Part shown: one piece after another, positions 23,699 through 32,834 of the stretch
Numbering within the stretch: position 1 is the stretch's first letter
Layout of the letters: every line of letters begins with the position of its first letter
Assembly: GCA_040757575.1 (NCBI GenBank)
Contig: JBFLXA010000014.1
Span: 18,725-82,724, forward strand
Direction: 5' to 3'
DNA length: 64,000 nt
Source: PFJX01 sp040757575
GTDB taxonomy: Bacteria > Pseudomonadota > Gammaproteobacteria > Burkholderiales > Thiobacillaceae
Made by a program: the position numbers and the translations under genes
Notes under the pieces: model-generated
The model's input: only the letters and a program-made list of their open reading frames with translations
Told to the model about the DNA's origin: nothing
The model's database searches: none

Positions 23699-26600
23699 CC
23701 ACAGCTATTACTACCGCCAGCGCCATGAACTAGCTTTGCCAGGCCACGCGCCAAATCTCCAACAGTCAATGAGGTCGTTTGAGTCAAATCAGCTCCGAAA
23801 CCAAGCTGAGGACCTACATCAAAACCCAATGAAGTTGGTCGGCCTCTCTTATTAAAACCCCCAAGGCTGCCACCCACACTGCCAAGACCAAGATGGAGTT
23901 CAGCATCGGTGCCATCAAAATTACACCTACCGCCCAGAGTCTGGGAAATGCCCACTGTAGTCTTAAATCGCCCTACTCCCTTGTAGTTCTTGTTGATGGT
24001 GCCGAAGACCCCCAAGTCAGGCAGGTAACTACTTTCACCCATCCCTGTGTTGTAAAGCAGACCAACATCAAAGCCTCCAACTAGCGGCACGCTGACCCCA
24101 ACATGAAATGTGTATATATCTAGCCCAAGAGGATCAACCCACCGCGTCGGGTTCCCATTGACATAGCCGTAGACGTTAACGCCCCCCGCCAACCCAATCG
24201 GATCCCCCTGCGTATACCGCCCCGTTCTCGGTTCATACCCATCCCTGTAGTAGTTGTAGTGCAAGCCGCTTTCGGCATCGTACACCTGCCCCGGGAACCG
24301 GGGGTTGTACACAAACCGGCCCAGGCCGCTGGGGTTTTCGTCAGGCTGGCCTACCCCAAAGGGGTCGGCGTTGTCCCAGCGCCAGCGGGGGCGGTTTTGG
24401 GGGTCCAGGATGGCTCGGGGGGTGTGGAGGTGGTCGGCATGGATGTAGTGGAGCTGGCCTTGCTTCACTACGCCTACGGGTAGGTCGTCCAGCCAGATGG
24501 TGTCTTGGCTAGCCACGTTGCCCACATCCTGCTCGCTTAGCAGGCGGCCGGTTTCGTCGTAGGCGTAAAAGATGACGCCGGCCGCATCGCCGCCCTTCAT
24601 GAAGCGCTGGCCCAGGCCGTCGTAGGTGTAGCCCATGGCCTTGATGGTTATGGCATCGCCCGTTTGTTTCCTTTGGCTCATCCCACTTAGTCGCCCCAGG
24701 TCGTCGTAGCTGTAGCTCAGGCCCTGGCCGTCGCTGGTGATGTTGCCTGCTGCGTCGTACTGGTAGGCCTTGGGTACCGGGCCGGCGACGCTTTGCAGGC
24801 GGTTGCTGCCGGTTTTGTAGCCGTAGGCGTAAGTGGTGCTGCCGCTGAGTTGCTGGGTGCGGTTGCCGTTGTTGTCGTAGCGGTAGCCCTGGCTGCCTTG
24901 GTAGGTGGTGGTGCTGTAGAGCTGGTCTATGGCGTTGTAGTTGAAGGTCTGATCAAAATTTGCCTGGCCGGGGTGGCGGTAGGCGGTGATGCGGCCGGCC
25001 CGGTCGTAGGCGAGGGTTCGGTTCAGGTTTGCTACCGGGTACTGCTTTATCCAGCCATTTTCCTCATAGCTGCGGGCGTAGGTCTGGCCGTTTCCCCAGG
25101 TCCAGGTCTGGGCGGGGCCGAAGGGGGCGTAGCCGATGTGGTCCAGTAATACTTGGCCGTTGACGGTGATGCGGCTGATCCGGCCTTGGGTGTAGGCGTA
25201 TTCCACCAGGGTGCCGCTGGGGTAGGTGAGCCGGGTGAGGCGGCCGGCGGGGTCGTGGGCGTAGGTTACGACGGATTCCCCCACTTGTTTGCGGGTGACT
25301 GCGCCCTGGGTGTCGTAGGACCAGGCGGTGTTGGCTACGCCGGTCAGGGCCTGGGCCAGTCGGCCCAGGCCGTTGGCGGCAGTGTCGTAGAAGTACAGGG
25401 CTTCTCCATCGTTGCGCTGGCTGCGGGTGAGGCGGTTGAGGGCGTCGTAGGTGTAGGTGACGGTTTTGCCCCGGGCATCGGTGCGGGTCTTGAGGTTGCC
25501 GGCGGGGTCGTAGGTGTAGGTGGTGATGCCTCGGTCCGGGCTGGTTTCTTTGCGTACCTGGCCGAAGGCGTCCACGTCGTAGTGGGTTTTAAGGCCTTTG
25601 GGGTCTGTGACGGCGGTGATCTGGTCGGTTACGCCGTGGGCTACCTGGGTCTTGCGCTGCATGGCGTTGTCTTGCTGGGTCAGACGGTCCAGGGCGTCGT
25701 AGCGGGCCAGGGTGGTGTGGTTCAAAGGGTCGGTGCGGCTTGTGGGGTTGCCCTGGGGGTCGTAGGCGTATTCGGTGACGGCGGCCTGGCCGTTGATGCT
25801 GCGAATCTCTTTCCAGAGGCGGCCCAGGGCGTCGAATTGCTGGTTGAGGCTGCGTACGGGGTTGCCTTGGGTGTCGTAGACGGTTTCCTGCAGGGGGTTG
25901 CCCAGGCCGTCCAGGGTGTAGGCGATGCGGTTGCCTTGGGGGTCGGTGATGCCCGTGAGCCGGTGGGCGGCGTCGTAGCTATAGGTGGTGGTGGTGCCGT
26001 CCGGTTGGGTGAGGCCGGTGAGGTTGCCGGCGGCATCGTAGGTGTAGGTGGTGGTGCGGGTGCCTACGGTGCGTTGGGTGAGCCGGCCACGGGGGTCGTA
26101 GGTGTAGGTGGTGATCAGGCCGTTGGGGTCGGTGGTGCGGGTGACGTGGCCGTGGAGGTCGTAGTCGTCGTAGGTGGTGATGTGGCCCAGGGCGTTGGTG
26201 ATCTTCCACAGCTGGCCCCGCCGGGCAGGGTCCGGGTCGTCGTCCGGGTGGTAGGTGTAGGTGGTGATGTCGGCTACGTCGGTGCGGGGGCCGTCGGCGC
26301 TGGCGATGCGACCCAGGCTGATGTAGGTGTAGGTCCAGGTACGGTTTTCGTTGCGGAGGTTGTCGGTTTCAGTGCGGGTGAGCAGGTTGCCTTGGGGGTC
26401 GTAGGTGGAGGTGACGGTTTTTACCAAGGTGCCCAGGGGGGTGCCGTTGCTGTCGGCGCCGCCGGTGTAGGTGCGTTCTTCCGTGGGCAGGCGCCAGTCG
26501 GGGTGCCAGGCGGTGGTGGTGGTGCGGGTTTCGGGCTGGATCTGTTCGCTGCCGTTGACGATGGCCAGTCCTTCCACCCGGGTGGTTTCCAGGTTGCGGG

Positions 26601-28266
26601 CCGGGATTGCGCCTTGGTCGTACCAGTAGCGGGTGCGGTGGCCGTTGAAGTCGTCCCGGGTGGTGGGGTTGCCGTGGGCGTCGTGGCTTACGGCTGAGGA
26701 TGCCGCGCCGCAGCCGGCGCCGCCGGGTTGGCTGATGCCGGTGCCTTTGACGACCCCCAGGACGGTTGTGAAGCCCTGGGTGCGGGGGGTGCCCAGGGCG
26801 TCGGTGACGGTGGTGGTGCCATCGGGGTTGAAGGCCAGGTCCACCCGTTCGGCGCCGCCGGCGTGTTCGCTGGAGATGGCCCGGCCTTCGGCGTCGTAGG
26901 ACCAGGTGGCGTAGCGCTGGCCGTTTTCGTCGGTGATGCCCGTCAGAGCGTGGGGGTGGGCGGGGTCTTCGTAGTGGTAGGTCTTGGTGGTGGCGTCGGG
27001 GTAGGTGACGGTGCTGAGGTTGCCGGCGGGGTCGTAGGTGTAGGTGGTGATGCGGCCTTCCGGGTCGGTGAGGCGGGCCAGGGTGTCATTGCTGTCGAAA
27101 TCGAGTGTCAGGCTGCGGCCGTGGGCATCTGTCAGGCGGGTTTGGCTGGCATTCGCCCCCGTGACGGTGATGGCCTGGCCGGTTGGATGGCGATACCCGG
27201 TGAGGGCGCCGCTGGCGCTGTAGGTTTCCACCCCCCCATCCGCCAGGGTGAGTTGCCAGTCGCCAGGGTTGCCGGCGCCATCGGTCAGGCGGACCAGTTT
27301 TGCGCCCACGTCGGCGTCGGTCTGCCATTGGCCGTTCTGCAGCAGGTACTGAAACCCCTTCATGTCCGGACGGATGGCCTGCACCGCAGCACTGGCAGTG
27401 ATCAGCCGGGGCAGGATGTTCCAGTTGTGACCCACCCGGCCGGGTTGATCGGCCTGGCTGTTGTAATGGCGGACAAGCTTGAGGGGGAAGGGGCCGCTGG
27501 CCTGGTAATCCACCTCGGCCTGGTATTTGTTGCCTGTGCCTGTGTGAAGCGGGTTGCCTTGGAAGAGGCCGTCATCGGGGCATTGGGTGGGAGCGCCGAG
27601 GGTTTTATTGGCGTAGGTGCATTGCGTGGGTTCTGTGCAATCGGGGTCGAGGGGGTCTTGCTCAAGGGTTCCATCGGATTGGCTTCGTAAAAAACACACA
27701 CCGTCAGAAAGCTTGGTAGTAGAGGAAACATTATTGTTCTGCTTACCGCAGTAATAGCCACTGCCAGCCCACATCCAGTTTCCGAGTAATGCACATTTGC
27801 CTGAATCAGGCTGGAAATAATCCGGGTTTTCTGTCTTCCAAAGTACCTCGACCATATTGATGTTATAAGGTGTATCACCCCATAAACACGTAGCAACACC
27901 AGGATTTGTACCCTGTCCTCCGTGCCATCCCCCTTCAAGGCAGGCAGCCTTTCCCGCTGCAACGTATTCCGATAGGGCAAACCATTGCCCCCCAAAGTAA
28001 TAGCCCATCGTGACCGGCCAGGCTGAGGGGGCCTGAGGATGGCAATCCCCATCCGTATCCGGAATCCAATTGGTGGGGGTCGGCCAATAATTACTCCCTT
28101 GGCATTCATTTGCATAGGGCATCACATTACAATGAACTGCGATTGCCCAAGGCGCCGCCAATGCTAGCGCGAGGCCACTTAGACCAGAGATCAAACTGTG
28201 GTGAAGACATAATCTGAAAGCCGAGCGCGAACTGACTGCGCTTTTAGCCATGGTCTTAGCAACCAT
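23686..28266 (-). CDS. Full-length Rhs repeat protein with C-terminal tip A
   Basis: The 1526-residue protein has an N-terminal Sec-type signal (SGLSGLALALAAPWAIAV). A cysteine-rich N-domain follows (about 45-230), then the Rhs entry motif NPLHTGTGNKYQAEVDYQAS (DUF6531-like). Dozens of YD repeats of the GxxxxYxYDxxGRL type form the hollow shell. The core ends at RYTQGDPIGLAGG and VDPLG, where self-cleavage is expected. The tip of about 140 residues is glycine-rich and barrel-like (DLGVFGTINKNYKG, LGLGSVGGSLGGF) and ends in CGCQQ. There is no PAAR or VgrG part, so export by Sec rather than by a type VI spike is likely. It is the only module here with an intact 5' end. Confidence 0.88.
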   Translation of the reverse strand: MVAKTMAKSAVSSRSAFRLCLHHSLISGLSGLALALAAPWAIAVHCNVMPYANECQGSNYWPTPTNWIPDTDGDCHPQAPSAWPVTMGYYFGGQWFALSEYVAAGKAACLEGGWHGGQGTNPGVATCLWGDTPYNINMVEVLWKTENPDYFQPDSGKCALLGNWMWAGSGYYCGKQNNNVSSTTKLSDGVCFLRSQSDGTLEQDPLDPDCTEPTQCTYANKTLGAPTQCPDDGLFQGNPLHTGTGNKYQAEVDYQASGPFPLKLVRHYNSQADQPGRVGHNWNILPRLITASAAVQAIRPDMKGFQYLLQNGQWQTDADVGAKLVRLTDGAGNPGDWQLTLADGGVETYSASGALTGYRHPTGQAITVTGANASQTRLTDAHGRSLTLDFDSNDTLARLTDPEGRITTYTYDPAGNLSTVTYPDATTKTYHYEDPAHPHALTGITDENGQRYATWSYDAEGRAISSEHAGGAERVDLAFNPDGTTTVTDALGTPRTQGFTTVLGVVKGTGISQPGGAGCGAASSAVSHDAHGNPTTRDDFNGHRTRYWYDQGAIPARNLETTRVEGLAIVNGSEQIQPETRTTTTAWHPDWRLPTEERTYTGGADSNGTPLGTLVKTVTSTYDPQGNLLTRTETDNLRNENRTWTYTYISLGRIASADGPRTDVADITTYTYHPDDDPDPARRGQLWKITNALGHITTYDDYDLHGHVTRTTDPNGLITTYTYDPRGRLTQRTVGTRTTTYTYDAAGNLTGLTQPDGTTTTYSYDAAHRLTGITDPQGNRIAYTLDGLGNPLQETVYDTQGNPVRSLNQQFDALGRLWKEIRSINGQAAVTEYAYDPQGNPTSRTDPLNHTTLARYDALDRLTQQDNAMQRKTQVAHGVTDQITAVTDPKGLKTHYDVDAFGQVRKETSPDRGITTYTYDPAGNLKTRTDARGKTVTYTYDALNRLTRSQRNDGEALYFYDTAANGLGRLAQALTGVANTAWSYDTQGAVTRKQVGESVVTYAHDPAGRLTRLTYPSGTLVEYAYTQGRISRITVNGQVLLDHIGYAPFGPAQTWTWGNGQTYARSYEENGWIKQYPVANLNRTLAYDRAGRITAYRHPGQANFDQTFNYNAIDQLYSTTTYQGSQGYRYDNNGNRTQQLSGSTTYAYGYKTGSNRLQSVAGPVPKAYQYDAAGNITSDGQGLSYSYDDLGRLSGMSQRKQTGDAITIKAMGYTYDGLGQRFMKGGDAAGVIFYAYDETGRLLSEQDVGNVASQDTIWLDDLPVGVVKQGQLHYIHADHLHTPRAILDPQNRPRWRWDNADPFGVGQPDENPSGLGRFVYNPRFPGQVYDAESGLHYNYYRDGYEPRTGRYTQGDPIGLAGGVNVYGYVNGNPTRWVDPLGLDIYTFHVGVSVPLVGGFDVGLLYNTGMGESSYLPDLGVFGTINKNYKGVGRFKTTVGISQTLGGRCNFDGTDAELHLGLGSVGGSLGGFNKRGRPTSLGFDVGPQLGFGADLTQTTSLTVGDLARGLAKLVHGAGGSNSCGCQQ
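24180..25290 (-). repeat. Rhs core repeat, copy in the full-length gene
   Basis: The reference copy of the homologous block shared with modules B and C. It allows tip exchange by homologous recombination. Confidence 0.9.
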
Positions 28267-28387
28267 TGGTCTACTCCCTAGTGTTTATTTATTGGGCGGA
28301 AATATACCCCAGCCTTGTAGTGGCATGGCAAGCGCTGAATGGCTCGGATCAGCGCCCGAGTTGTCCAGCGTACCGAAGGGCATCGCG

Positions 28388-28512
28388 GAAAACCCCGCAC
28401 TTCGACGGGCTCAGTGCGAACGGTGCCCTATAAACCAGTGCGTTCCGTTCGAGGTATGCGATTCGTTCCGTTCGTGGTGAGCCTGTCAAACCACGTTTTT
28501 CGATGTGCCCTG
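28388..28512 (+). repeat. Dispersed palindromic repeat, copy 2 (right of Rhs locus)
   Basis: It shares AACCCCGCACTTCG, GCTCAGTGCGAACGGTG and the outward arm TTCGTGGTGAGCCTGTC with the copy at 18,331-18,433. The arms GAACGG / CCGTTC can pair into hairpins. It fills the gap upstream of the full-length Rhs gene, where no clear promoter was recognised. Confidence 0.75.
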
Positions 28513-28531
28513 AAGTAAGAGCCCAACCGAA

Positions 28532-28918
28532 CTAACCCGGGTCCAGGGACACCAGCTCCAGCGTATTGCCGTCCGGGTCCCGCAGGAACAGGGCCGGGCG
28601 GCCGGAGCGGCTGCGGGTGAAGGGGTGGCCTGCCGCTTCCAGACGTGCCACCAGGGCTTGCCAGCCCTGGACTCCCAGGGCGGTGTGCCGGTCCCGGCCT
28701 CCGTGTTCCGGGCGGCCCGTCACCGGGTCTGGGTTGGGCTGGCAGATGAGGTGTATCTGGCCTGGGCCAAGGTCGTACCAGACACCGTCGAAATCCATCT
28801 TCGGCCTGTCGGGGCTGGGGCGCAGACCCAGCAGGCCTTCGTAAAAGGCCCGGGAACGGGGCAGATCGGCGCACAGCAGGCTGGCGTGGAGCAGTTGGGT
28901 GAGGCGGGGTTCAGTCAT
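28532..28918 (-). CDS. VOC-family (glyoxalase-like) protein
   Basis: The 128-residue product has two beta-alpha-beta-beta-beta modules of the vicinal-oxygen-chelate fold. It begins with LLHASLLCADLPRSRAFYEG and ends with PALFLRDPDGNTLELV, the usual VOC C-terminal motif with a metal-binding glutamate. Metal-ligand candidates are the His near the start (LLHAS) and the Glu in LELV. The substrate is unknown. The stop side overlaps nothing, and its ATG overlaps the 3' end of the exporter gene, so the two form an operon. Confidence 0.85.
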   Translation of the reverse strand: MTEPRLTQLLHASLLCADLPRSRAFYEGLLGLRPSPDRPKMDFDGVWYDLGPGQIHLICQPNPDPVTGRPEHGGRDRHTALGVQGWQALVARLEAAGHPFTRSRSGRPALFLRDPDGNTLELVSLDPG

Positions 28919-29831
28919 GGTGTTTCAGTTTCAGGGTGACCAGGGTGGCGGCGGCGATCATGGTACCGCCCAGCCATTCCCGGGGGCCCAGGGTCTCGCC
29001 GGCCCAGTAGTGGCTGGACACGGCCGCCACCACCAGTTCAAACAGCAGAATCACCACGGCGGGGGTGGCGGGGGTATGGGCAAGGCCATACTGGACGGTG
29101 AAGGTGGCCAGCAGCAAGGCCAGGGTGATGCCCGCCATCCATAGCCAATGGAGCGGTGTCAGCTGGGCCATGGCCTGGCCGACGGCCTGGCTTGCTTCCA
29201 GTTCGCCACCGACGAACAGCAGGGACATGCCCATCACCCCGGCAAACACCCAGAGGGAACGGGTTTCGATGGGGATATCCCGGGCCTTGCGGGTCAGCAC
29301 ATTGGTCAAGGCAAAACCGATGCCGGAGGACAGTCCCAGCCACTCCGCGCCGGTGGCCGGCAGGGGCAGCCCCCAGGGTCCGGAACGCTCACCCCCCAGC
29401 ATGACGTAGGCCCCCCCCAGGGCCAGGGCCGTCACCGCCCATCCCCAGGCCCCGGCCCATTCCTTGAGGATCAGCCAGGCGAAAAACAGGGTCCAGAGGG
29501 GGGCCAGGTAGAACAGCAGCATGACCCGCATCACCTCCCCGTGGATCACCGCCAGCACATAGGAAAGATTGGTCCAGCCCGCCGTCAGGGCCACCGCCAG
29601 CAGCCAGCGGCGCTGGCCGCTCTGGCGCAGGCTGAGGGCGATCTGCCCCCGGGCCAGGACCAGCCAGAGCAGGAAGGGCACCCCCAGGGCATAGGTCAGC
29701 AGGGACGACAGGCTGCCGGACAGGCCCGCTTCCTGGAGCAGGCGATAGGGATACCAGACCAGCCCCCAGACGGTGGCGGCCACCACCAGGCTGAGGGGGG
29801 AAAGAAGGCGTGTAGATGGGGGGGAAGGCAT
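28911..29831 (-). CDS. DMT-superfamily exporter (EamA family)
   Basis: The 306-residue product has ten hydrophobic segments in two EamA repeats (about 15-140 and 155-300); for example LVVAATVWGLVWYPYRLLQ and VVILLFELVVAAVSSHY. Members export amino acids or other metabolites across the inner membrane; the substrate is not shown. I chose the ATG at 29831, since the first helix follows at once. An ATG at 29879 would add 16 residues across the dapC promoter. It is divergent from dapC and overlaps the VOC gene by 8 bases. Confidence 0.83.
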   Translation of the reverse strand: MPSPPSTRLLSPLSLVVAATVWGLVWYPYRLLQEAGLSGSLSSLLTYALGVPFLLWLVLARGQIALSLRQSGQRRWLLAVALTAGWTNLSYVLAVIHGEVMRVMLLFYLAPLWTLFFAWLILKEWAGAWGWAVTALALGGAYVMLGGERSGPWGLPLPATGAEWLGLSSGIGFALTNVLTRKARDIPIETRSLWVFAGVMGMSLLFVGGELEASQAVGQAMAQLTPLHWLWMAGITLALLLATFTVQYGLAHTPATPAVVILLFELVVAAVSSHYWAGETLGPREWLGGTMIAAATLVTLKLKHHD

Positions 29832-29836
29832 ATAAT
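29831..29836 (+). promoter_or_regulatory. Candidate -10 element (TATAAT) for dapC
   Basis: A perfect TATAAT lies 56 bases before the dapC start and overlaps the start codon of the divergent exporter gene. The -35 region is weak. A short inverted repeat (GGGCTGACAACCC) lies in the leader. Confidence 0.4.
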
Positions 29837-29891
29837 TCGCGACTTTCCTGATCGCTACCCGGGCTGACAACCCGTGCATGGATCTTCGTTT

Positions 29892-31088
29892 ATGAATCCT
29901 CGTTTAACTCAACTCCAGCCCTACCCGTTCCAGAAGCTCCGGGACCTGTTCGCTGGCGTCACCCCCAACCCGGCCCTGACGGCCATCAATCTTTCCATCG
30001 GCGAGCCCAAGCATGCAACGCCGGATTTCATCAAGCAGACCCTGACGGACAACCTCCAGGGCCTGGCCCACTACCCGGTCACCCAGGGCAGCGAGGCCCT
30101 GCGGGAAGCCATCGCCGACTGGGCCCGCATGCGCTACGGCGTCGAACTGGACCCGGCCACACAGATTCTGCCTGTGAACGGTAGCCGGGAGGCCCTGTTT
30201 GCCTTCGCCCAGGCGGTCATCGACCAGACCAGGCACGTGAAACGGGTACTGTCCCCCAACCCCTTCTACCAGATCTACGAAGGGGCCGCCCTGCTGGCAG
30301 GTGCCAAACCCTATTTCCTCAACACCCTGCCGGAAAACGGCTTCGGGATGGATTTCTCCGTCATTCCGGAAGACCTGTGGGAAACCGTGCAACTGGCCTA
30401 TGTGTGTTCCCCCGGCAACCCGACGGGGAAGGTCATGGACCTGGAAGGCTGGCGCCGGGTATTCGAACTGTCCGACCGGCATGGTTTCGTGGTGGCGGCC
30501 GACGAGTGCTACTCGGAAATCTATTTCGACGAAGGCCACCCGCCTCTGGGTGCCCTCACCGCCGCCCGGGAACTGGGCCGGGATTTCCGTAACCTGGTGG
30601 TGTTCAACAGCCTGTCCAAGCGTTCCAACGTGCCGGGCCTGCGCTCCGGCTTCGTCGCCGGCGACGCGGACATCATCAAGCAGTTTCTGCTCTACCGCAC
30701 CTATCACGGCAGCGCCATGAACCCCGCCGTCCAGGCCGCCTCCACCGCAGCCTGGAAGGACGAAGGCCACGTGCACGAGAACCGCCGCCAGTACCGGGAA
30801 AAGTTTGCCGCCGTCATGCCCCTGCTCAAGGGTGCCCTGGAGTTCGACGCCCCGGATGCCGCTTTCTATATCTGGGCCCGGGTGCCCGGCGGCGACGATG
30901 CCAGGTTTGCCCGGGACCTTTATGAACAACAGCACGTCACTGTGCTGCCCGGCTCCTTCCTGGCCCGGGAGGCCAAGGGGGTGAACCCGGGCCAGGGCTT
31001 CGTGCGCATCGCCCTGGTGGACGGCCTGGGGCCATGCGTCGAAGCGGCCAGACGCATTGTTGAATACATCCATAGTTTAGATAAGTAA
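29892..31088 (+). CDS. dapC: Succinyldiaminopimelate transaminase DapC
   Basis: DapC is a PLP enzyme that converts N-succinyl-2-amino-6-ketopimelate to N-succinyl-LL-diaminopimelate in lysine and cell-wall synthesis. The 398-residue fold-type I aminotransferase has the start NPRLTQLQPYPFQKLRDL typical of the DapC group, SIGEPKHATPDF and CSPGNPTGKVM. The PLP lysine lies in SLSKRSNVPGLRSGF. dapD follows after 38 bases, which supports the specific assignment. The chosen ATG (29892) precedes the conserved start; an in-frame ATG 18 bases upstream is less likely. Confidence 0.93.
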   Translation: MNPRLTQLQPYPFQKLRDLFAGVTPNPALTAINLSIGEPKHATPDFIKQTLTDNLQGLAHYPVTQGSEALREAIADWARMRYGVELDPATQILPVNGSREALFAFAQAVIDQTRHVKRVLSPNPFYQIYEGAALLAGAKPYFLNTLPENGFGMDFSVIPEDLWETVQLAYVCSPGNPTGKVMDLEGWRRVFELSDRHGFVVAADECYSEIYFDEGHPPLGALTAARELGRDFRNLVVFNSLSKRSNVPGLRSGFVAGDADIIKQFLLYRTYHGSAMNPAVQAASTAAWKDEGHVHENRRQYREKFAAVMPLLKGALEFDAPDAAFYIWARVPGGDDARFARDLYEQQHVTVLPGSFLAREAKGVNPGQGFVRIALVDGLGPCVEAARRIVEYIHSLDK

Positions 31089-31126
31089 CATTCAAAACAC
31101 GCAACAACCCATTGAAGGAAAAAGAC

Positions 31127-31951
31127 ATGCAAGATTTACAAGCCACCATCGAAGAAGCCTTTGAACGTCGCGCCGACATCACCCCCCGCAACGTGGAACC
31201 CCAGGTGAAGGATGCCGTCATGGCCGTCATCGACCTGCTGGACATGGGCCAGTTGCGGGTGGCGGAACGTACCGAAGGGCAGACCTGGGTCACCCACCAG
31301 TGGATCAAGAAAGCCGTGCTGCTCTCCTTCCGTCTGGAAGACAACAGCTTCATCAAGGGCGGTTACACCAACTACTGGGACAAGGTGCCCAGCAAATTCG
31401 CCGACTTCAACTCCAAGGATTTCCGGGAAGGCGGTTTCCGGGTAGTGCCCCCCGCCGCCGTGCGCAAGGGTTCCTACATCGCCCGCAACGTGGTGCTCAT
31501 GCCCAGTTACGTGAACATCGGCGCCTATGTGGATGAAGGCACCATGGTGGACACCTGGGCCACCGTGGGTTCCTGCGCCCAGATCGGCAAGAACGTGCAC
31601 CTGTCCGGCGGCGTGGGCATCGGCGGCGTGCTGGAGCCGGTCCAGGCAGGTCCCACCATCATCGGCGACAACTGCTTCATCGGCGCTCGCTCCGAAGTGG
31701 TTGAAGGCGTCGTGGTGGAAGACAACTGCGTCATCTCCATGGGCGTGTACATCGGCCAAAGCACCCGCATCTACGACCGGGAAACCGGAGAAGTCCATTA
31801 TGGCCGGGTGCCCGCCGGCTCCGTGGTGGTAAGTGGCAACCTGCCCTCCAAGGACGGCAAGTACAGCCTCTACTGCGCGGTCATCGTCAAGAAGGTGGAC
31901 GAGCGCACCCTCTCCAAGGTGGGCATCAACGAGTTGCTGCGCGGCATCTGA
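31127..31951 (+). CDS. dapD: Tetrahydrodipicolinate N-succinyltransferase DapD
   Basis: DapD transfers succinyl from succinyl-CoA to tetrahydrodipicolinate, the step before DapC. The 274-residue product has an N-terminal helical domain, then left-handed beta-helix repeats (ARNVVLMPSYVNIGAYVDEG, GKNVHLSGGVGIGGVLEP) and the family segment DNCFIGARSEVVEGV. The start ATG at 31127 follows AAGGAA. It is in the same direction as dapC and closely spaced. Confidence 0.96.
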   Translation: MQDLQATIEEAFERRADITPRNVEPQVKDAVMAVIDLLDMGQLRVAERTEGQTWVTHQWIKKAVLLSFRLEDNSFIKGGYTNYWDKVPSKFADFNSKDFREGGFRVVPPAAVRKGSYIARNVVLMPSYVNIGAYVDEGTMVDTWATVGSCAQIGKNVHLSGGVGIGGVLEPVQAGPTIIGDNCFIGARSEVVEGVVVEDNCVISMGVYIGQSTRIYDRETGEVHYGRVPAGSVVVSGNLPSKDGKYSLYCAVIVKKVDERTLSKVGINELLRGI

Positions 31952-31976
31952 CCCACGGCAGGAAATGTAGCCAGCC

Positions 31977-32810
31977 ATGACGGAACTGACCCGGCAAGCC
32001 GCGGAAAAACTGGTGGAATCCATCGGCATTCCACCCCGTCCCGCCGTTGTCCTGGCGGTCATGGACGAGAAGGCCAAGGATGAGCCGGACCAGAAGGTGG
32101 TGGCCGATGCCATTGCCCGGGACGTGGGTCTGTCGGCAGCCTTGCTGAAGACGGTGAACTCTCCGCTGTTCGGCCTTCGCCGCCAGGTGCAATCCATACC
32201 GCTGGCCGTTGGCATGCTGGGCATTCCCCGGGTGGCCACGGTGGTCAACTGCCTGGCCCTCAAGGCCTCCCTCAACGCACAGGGAATCGAACGTTTCTGG
32301 GACCAATCCGCCCGCACCGGTCTGCTTTGCGCCTGGCTTGCGGGCAAGATGGGCCATGACCGGGACGCCGCCCACTTGTTCGGCCTCTTCCGGGATGCGG
32401 GGCTGCCCCTGCTCATGAAGCGGTTTCCCGATTACCGGGACACCTTGCGCCTGGCCAACCAGGACCCCCGGGGCTTCACGGCCGTGGAGAACGAGCGCCA
32501 CGGCATGGACCACTCCATGGTGGGCGCCATCCTGGCCCGCAACTGGTGCCTGCCGGAGGTGATCCGGGAAGCCGTGCGCCAGCATCATGAGCCGGATATC
32601 TTCAACCGGGACACGGACCATCAGGTCCGTACCCTGGTCGCCCTGAGCCACCTGGCGGGCCAAATGGAGTGCCGTTATTCCCGACACCAGGACGATGGGG
32701 AATGGGGGCGCTTCGAAAGGGCCACCACCACCTGGCTGATGATCGACCCGGATGACCTTGCGACCCTGACCCAGGAAGCCGAGTCCCTGTTGCTGGAATC
32801 GGGGTTGTAA
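31977..32810 (+). CDS. HDOD-domain signalling protein
   Basis: The 277-residue protein is a single HDOD domain, with PPRPAVVLAVMDEKAKDEPD, ADAIARDVGLSAALLKTVNSPLFG and GHDRDAAHLFGLFRDAGLPLL. The HD residues are partly kept (MGHDRDAAH), but the fold in this family is regulatory rather than a proven phosphohydrolase. It may act in motility or cyclic-nucleotide signalling; no partner gene is next to it. It starts 25 bases after dapD. Confidence 0.82.
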   Translation: MTELTRQAAEKLVESIGIPPRPAVVLAVMDEKAKDEPDQKVVADAIARDVGLSAALLKTVNSPLFGLRRQVQSIPLAVGMLGIPRVATVVNCLALKASLNAQGIERFWDQSARTGLLCAWLAGKMGHDRDAAHLFGLFRDAGLPLLMKRFPDYRDTLRLANQDPRGFTAVENERHGMDHSMVGAILARNWCLPEVIREAVRQHHEPDIFNRDTDHQVRTLVALSHLAGQMECRYSRHQDDGEWGRFERATTTWLMIDPDDLATLTQEAESLLLESGL

Positions 32811-32834
32811 CCCCTTTCCACAGGCATACCCCCC

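Noticed and set aside
25153..26697. Long open frame of about 514 codons on the plus strand, rich in Gly/Val/Ala
   Set aside because: It is the antisense of the Rhs YD repeats; the low-complexity GVG pattern comes from the repeat codons, and no start site or family features are seen.
18252..28531. Insertion sequence or transposon carrying the Rhs locus
   Set aside because: No transposase gene and no terminal inverted repeats of IS type; the flanking elements are small palindromes of REP type.
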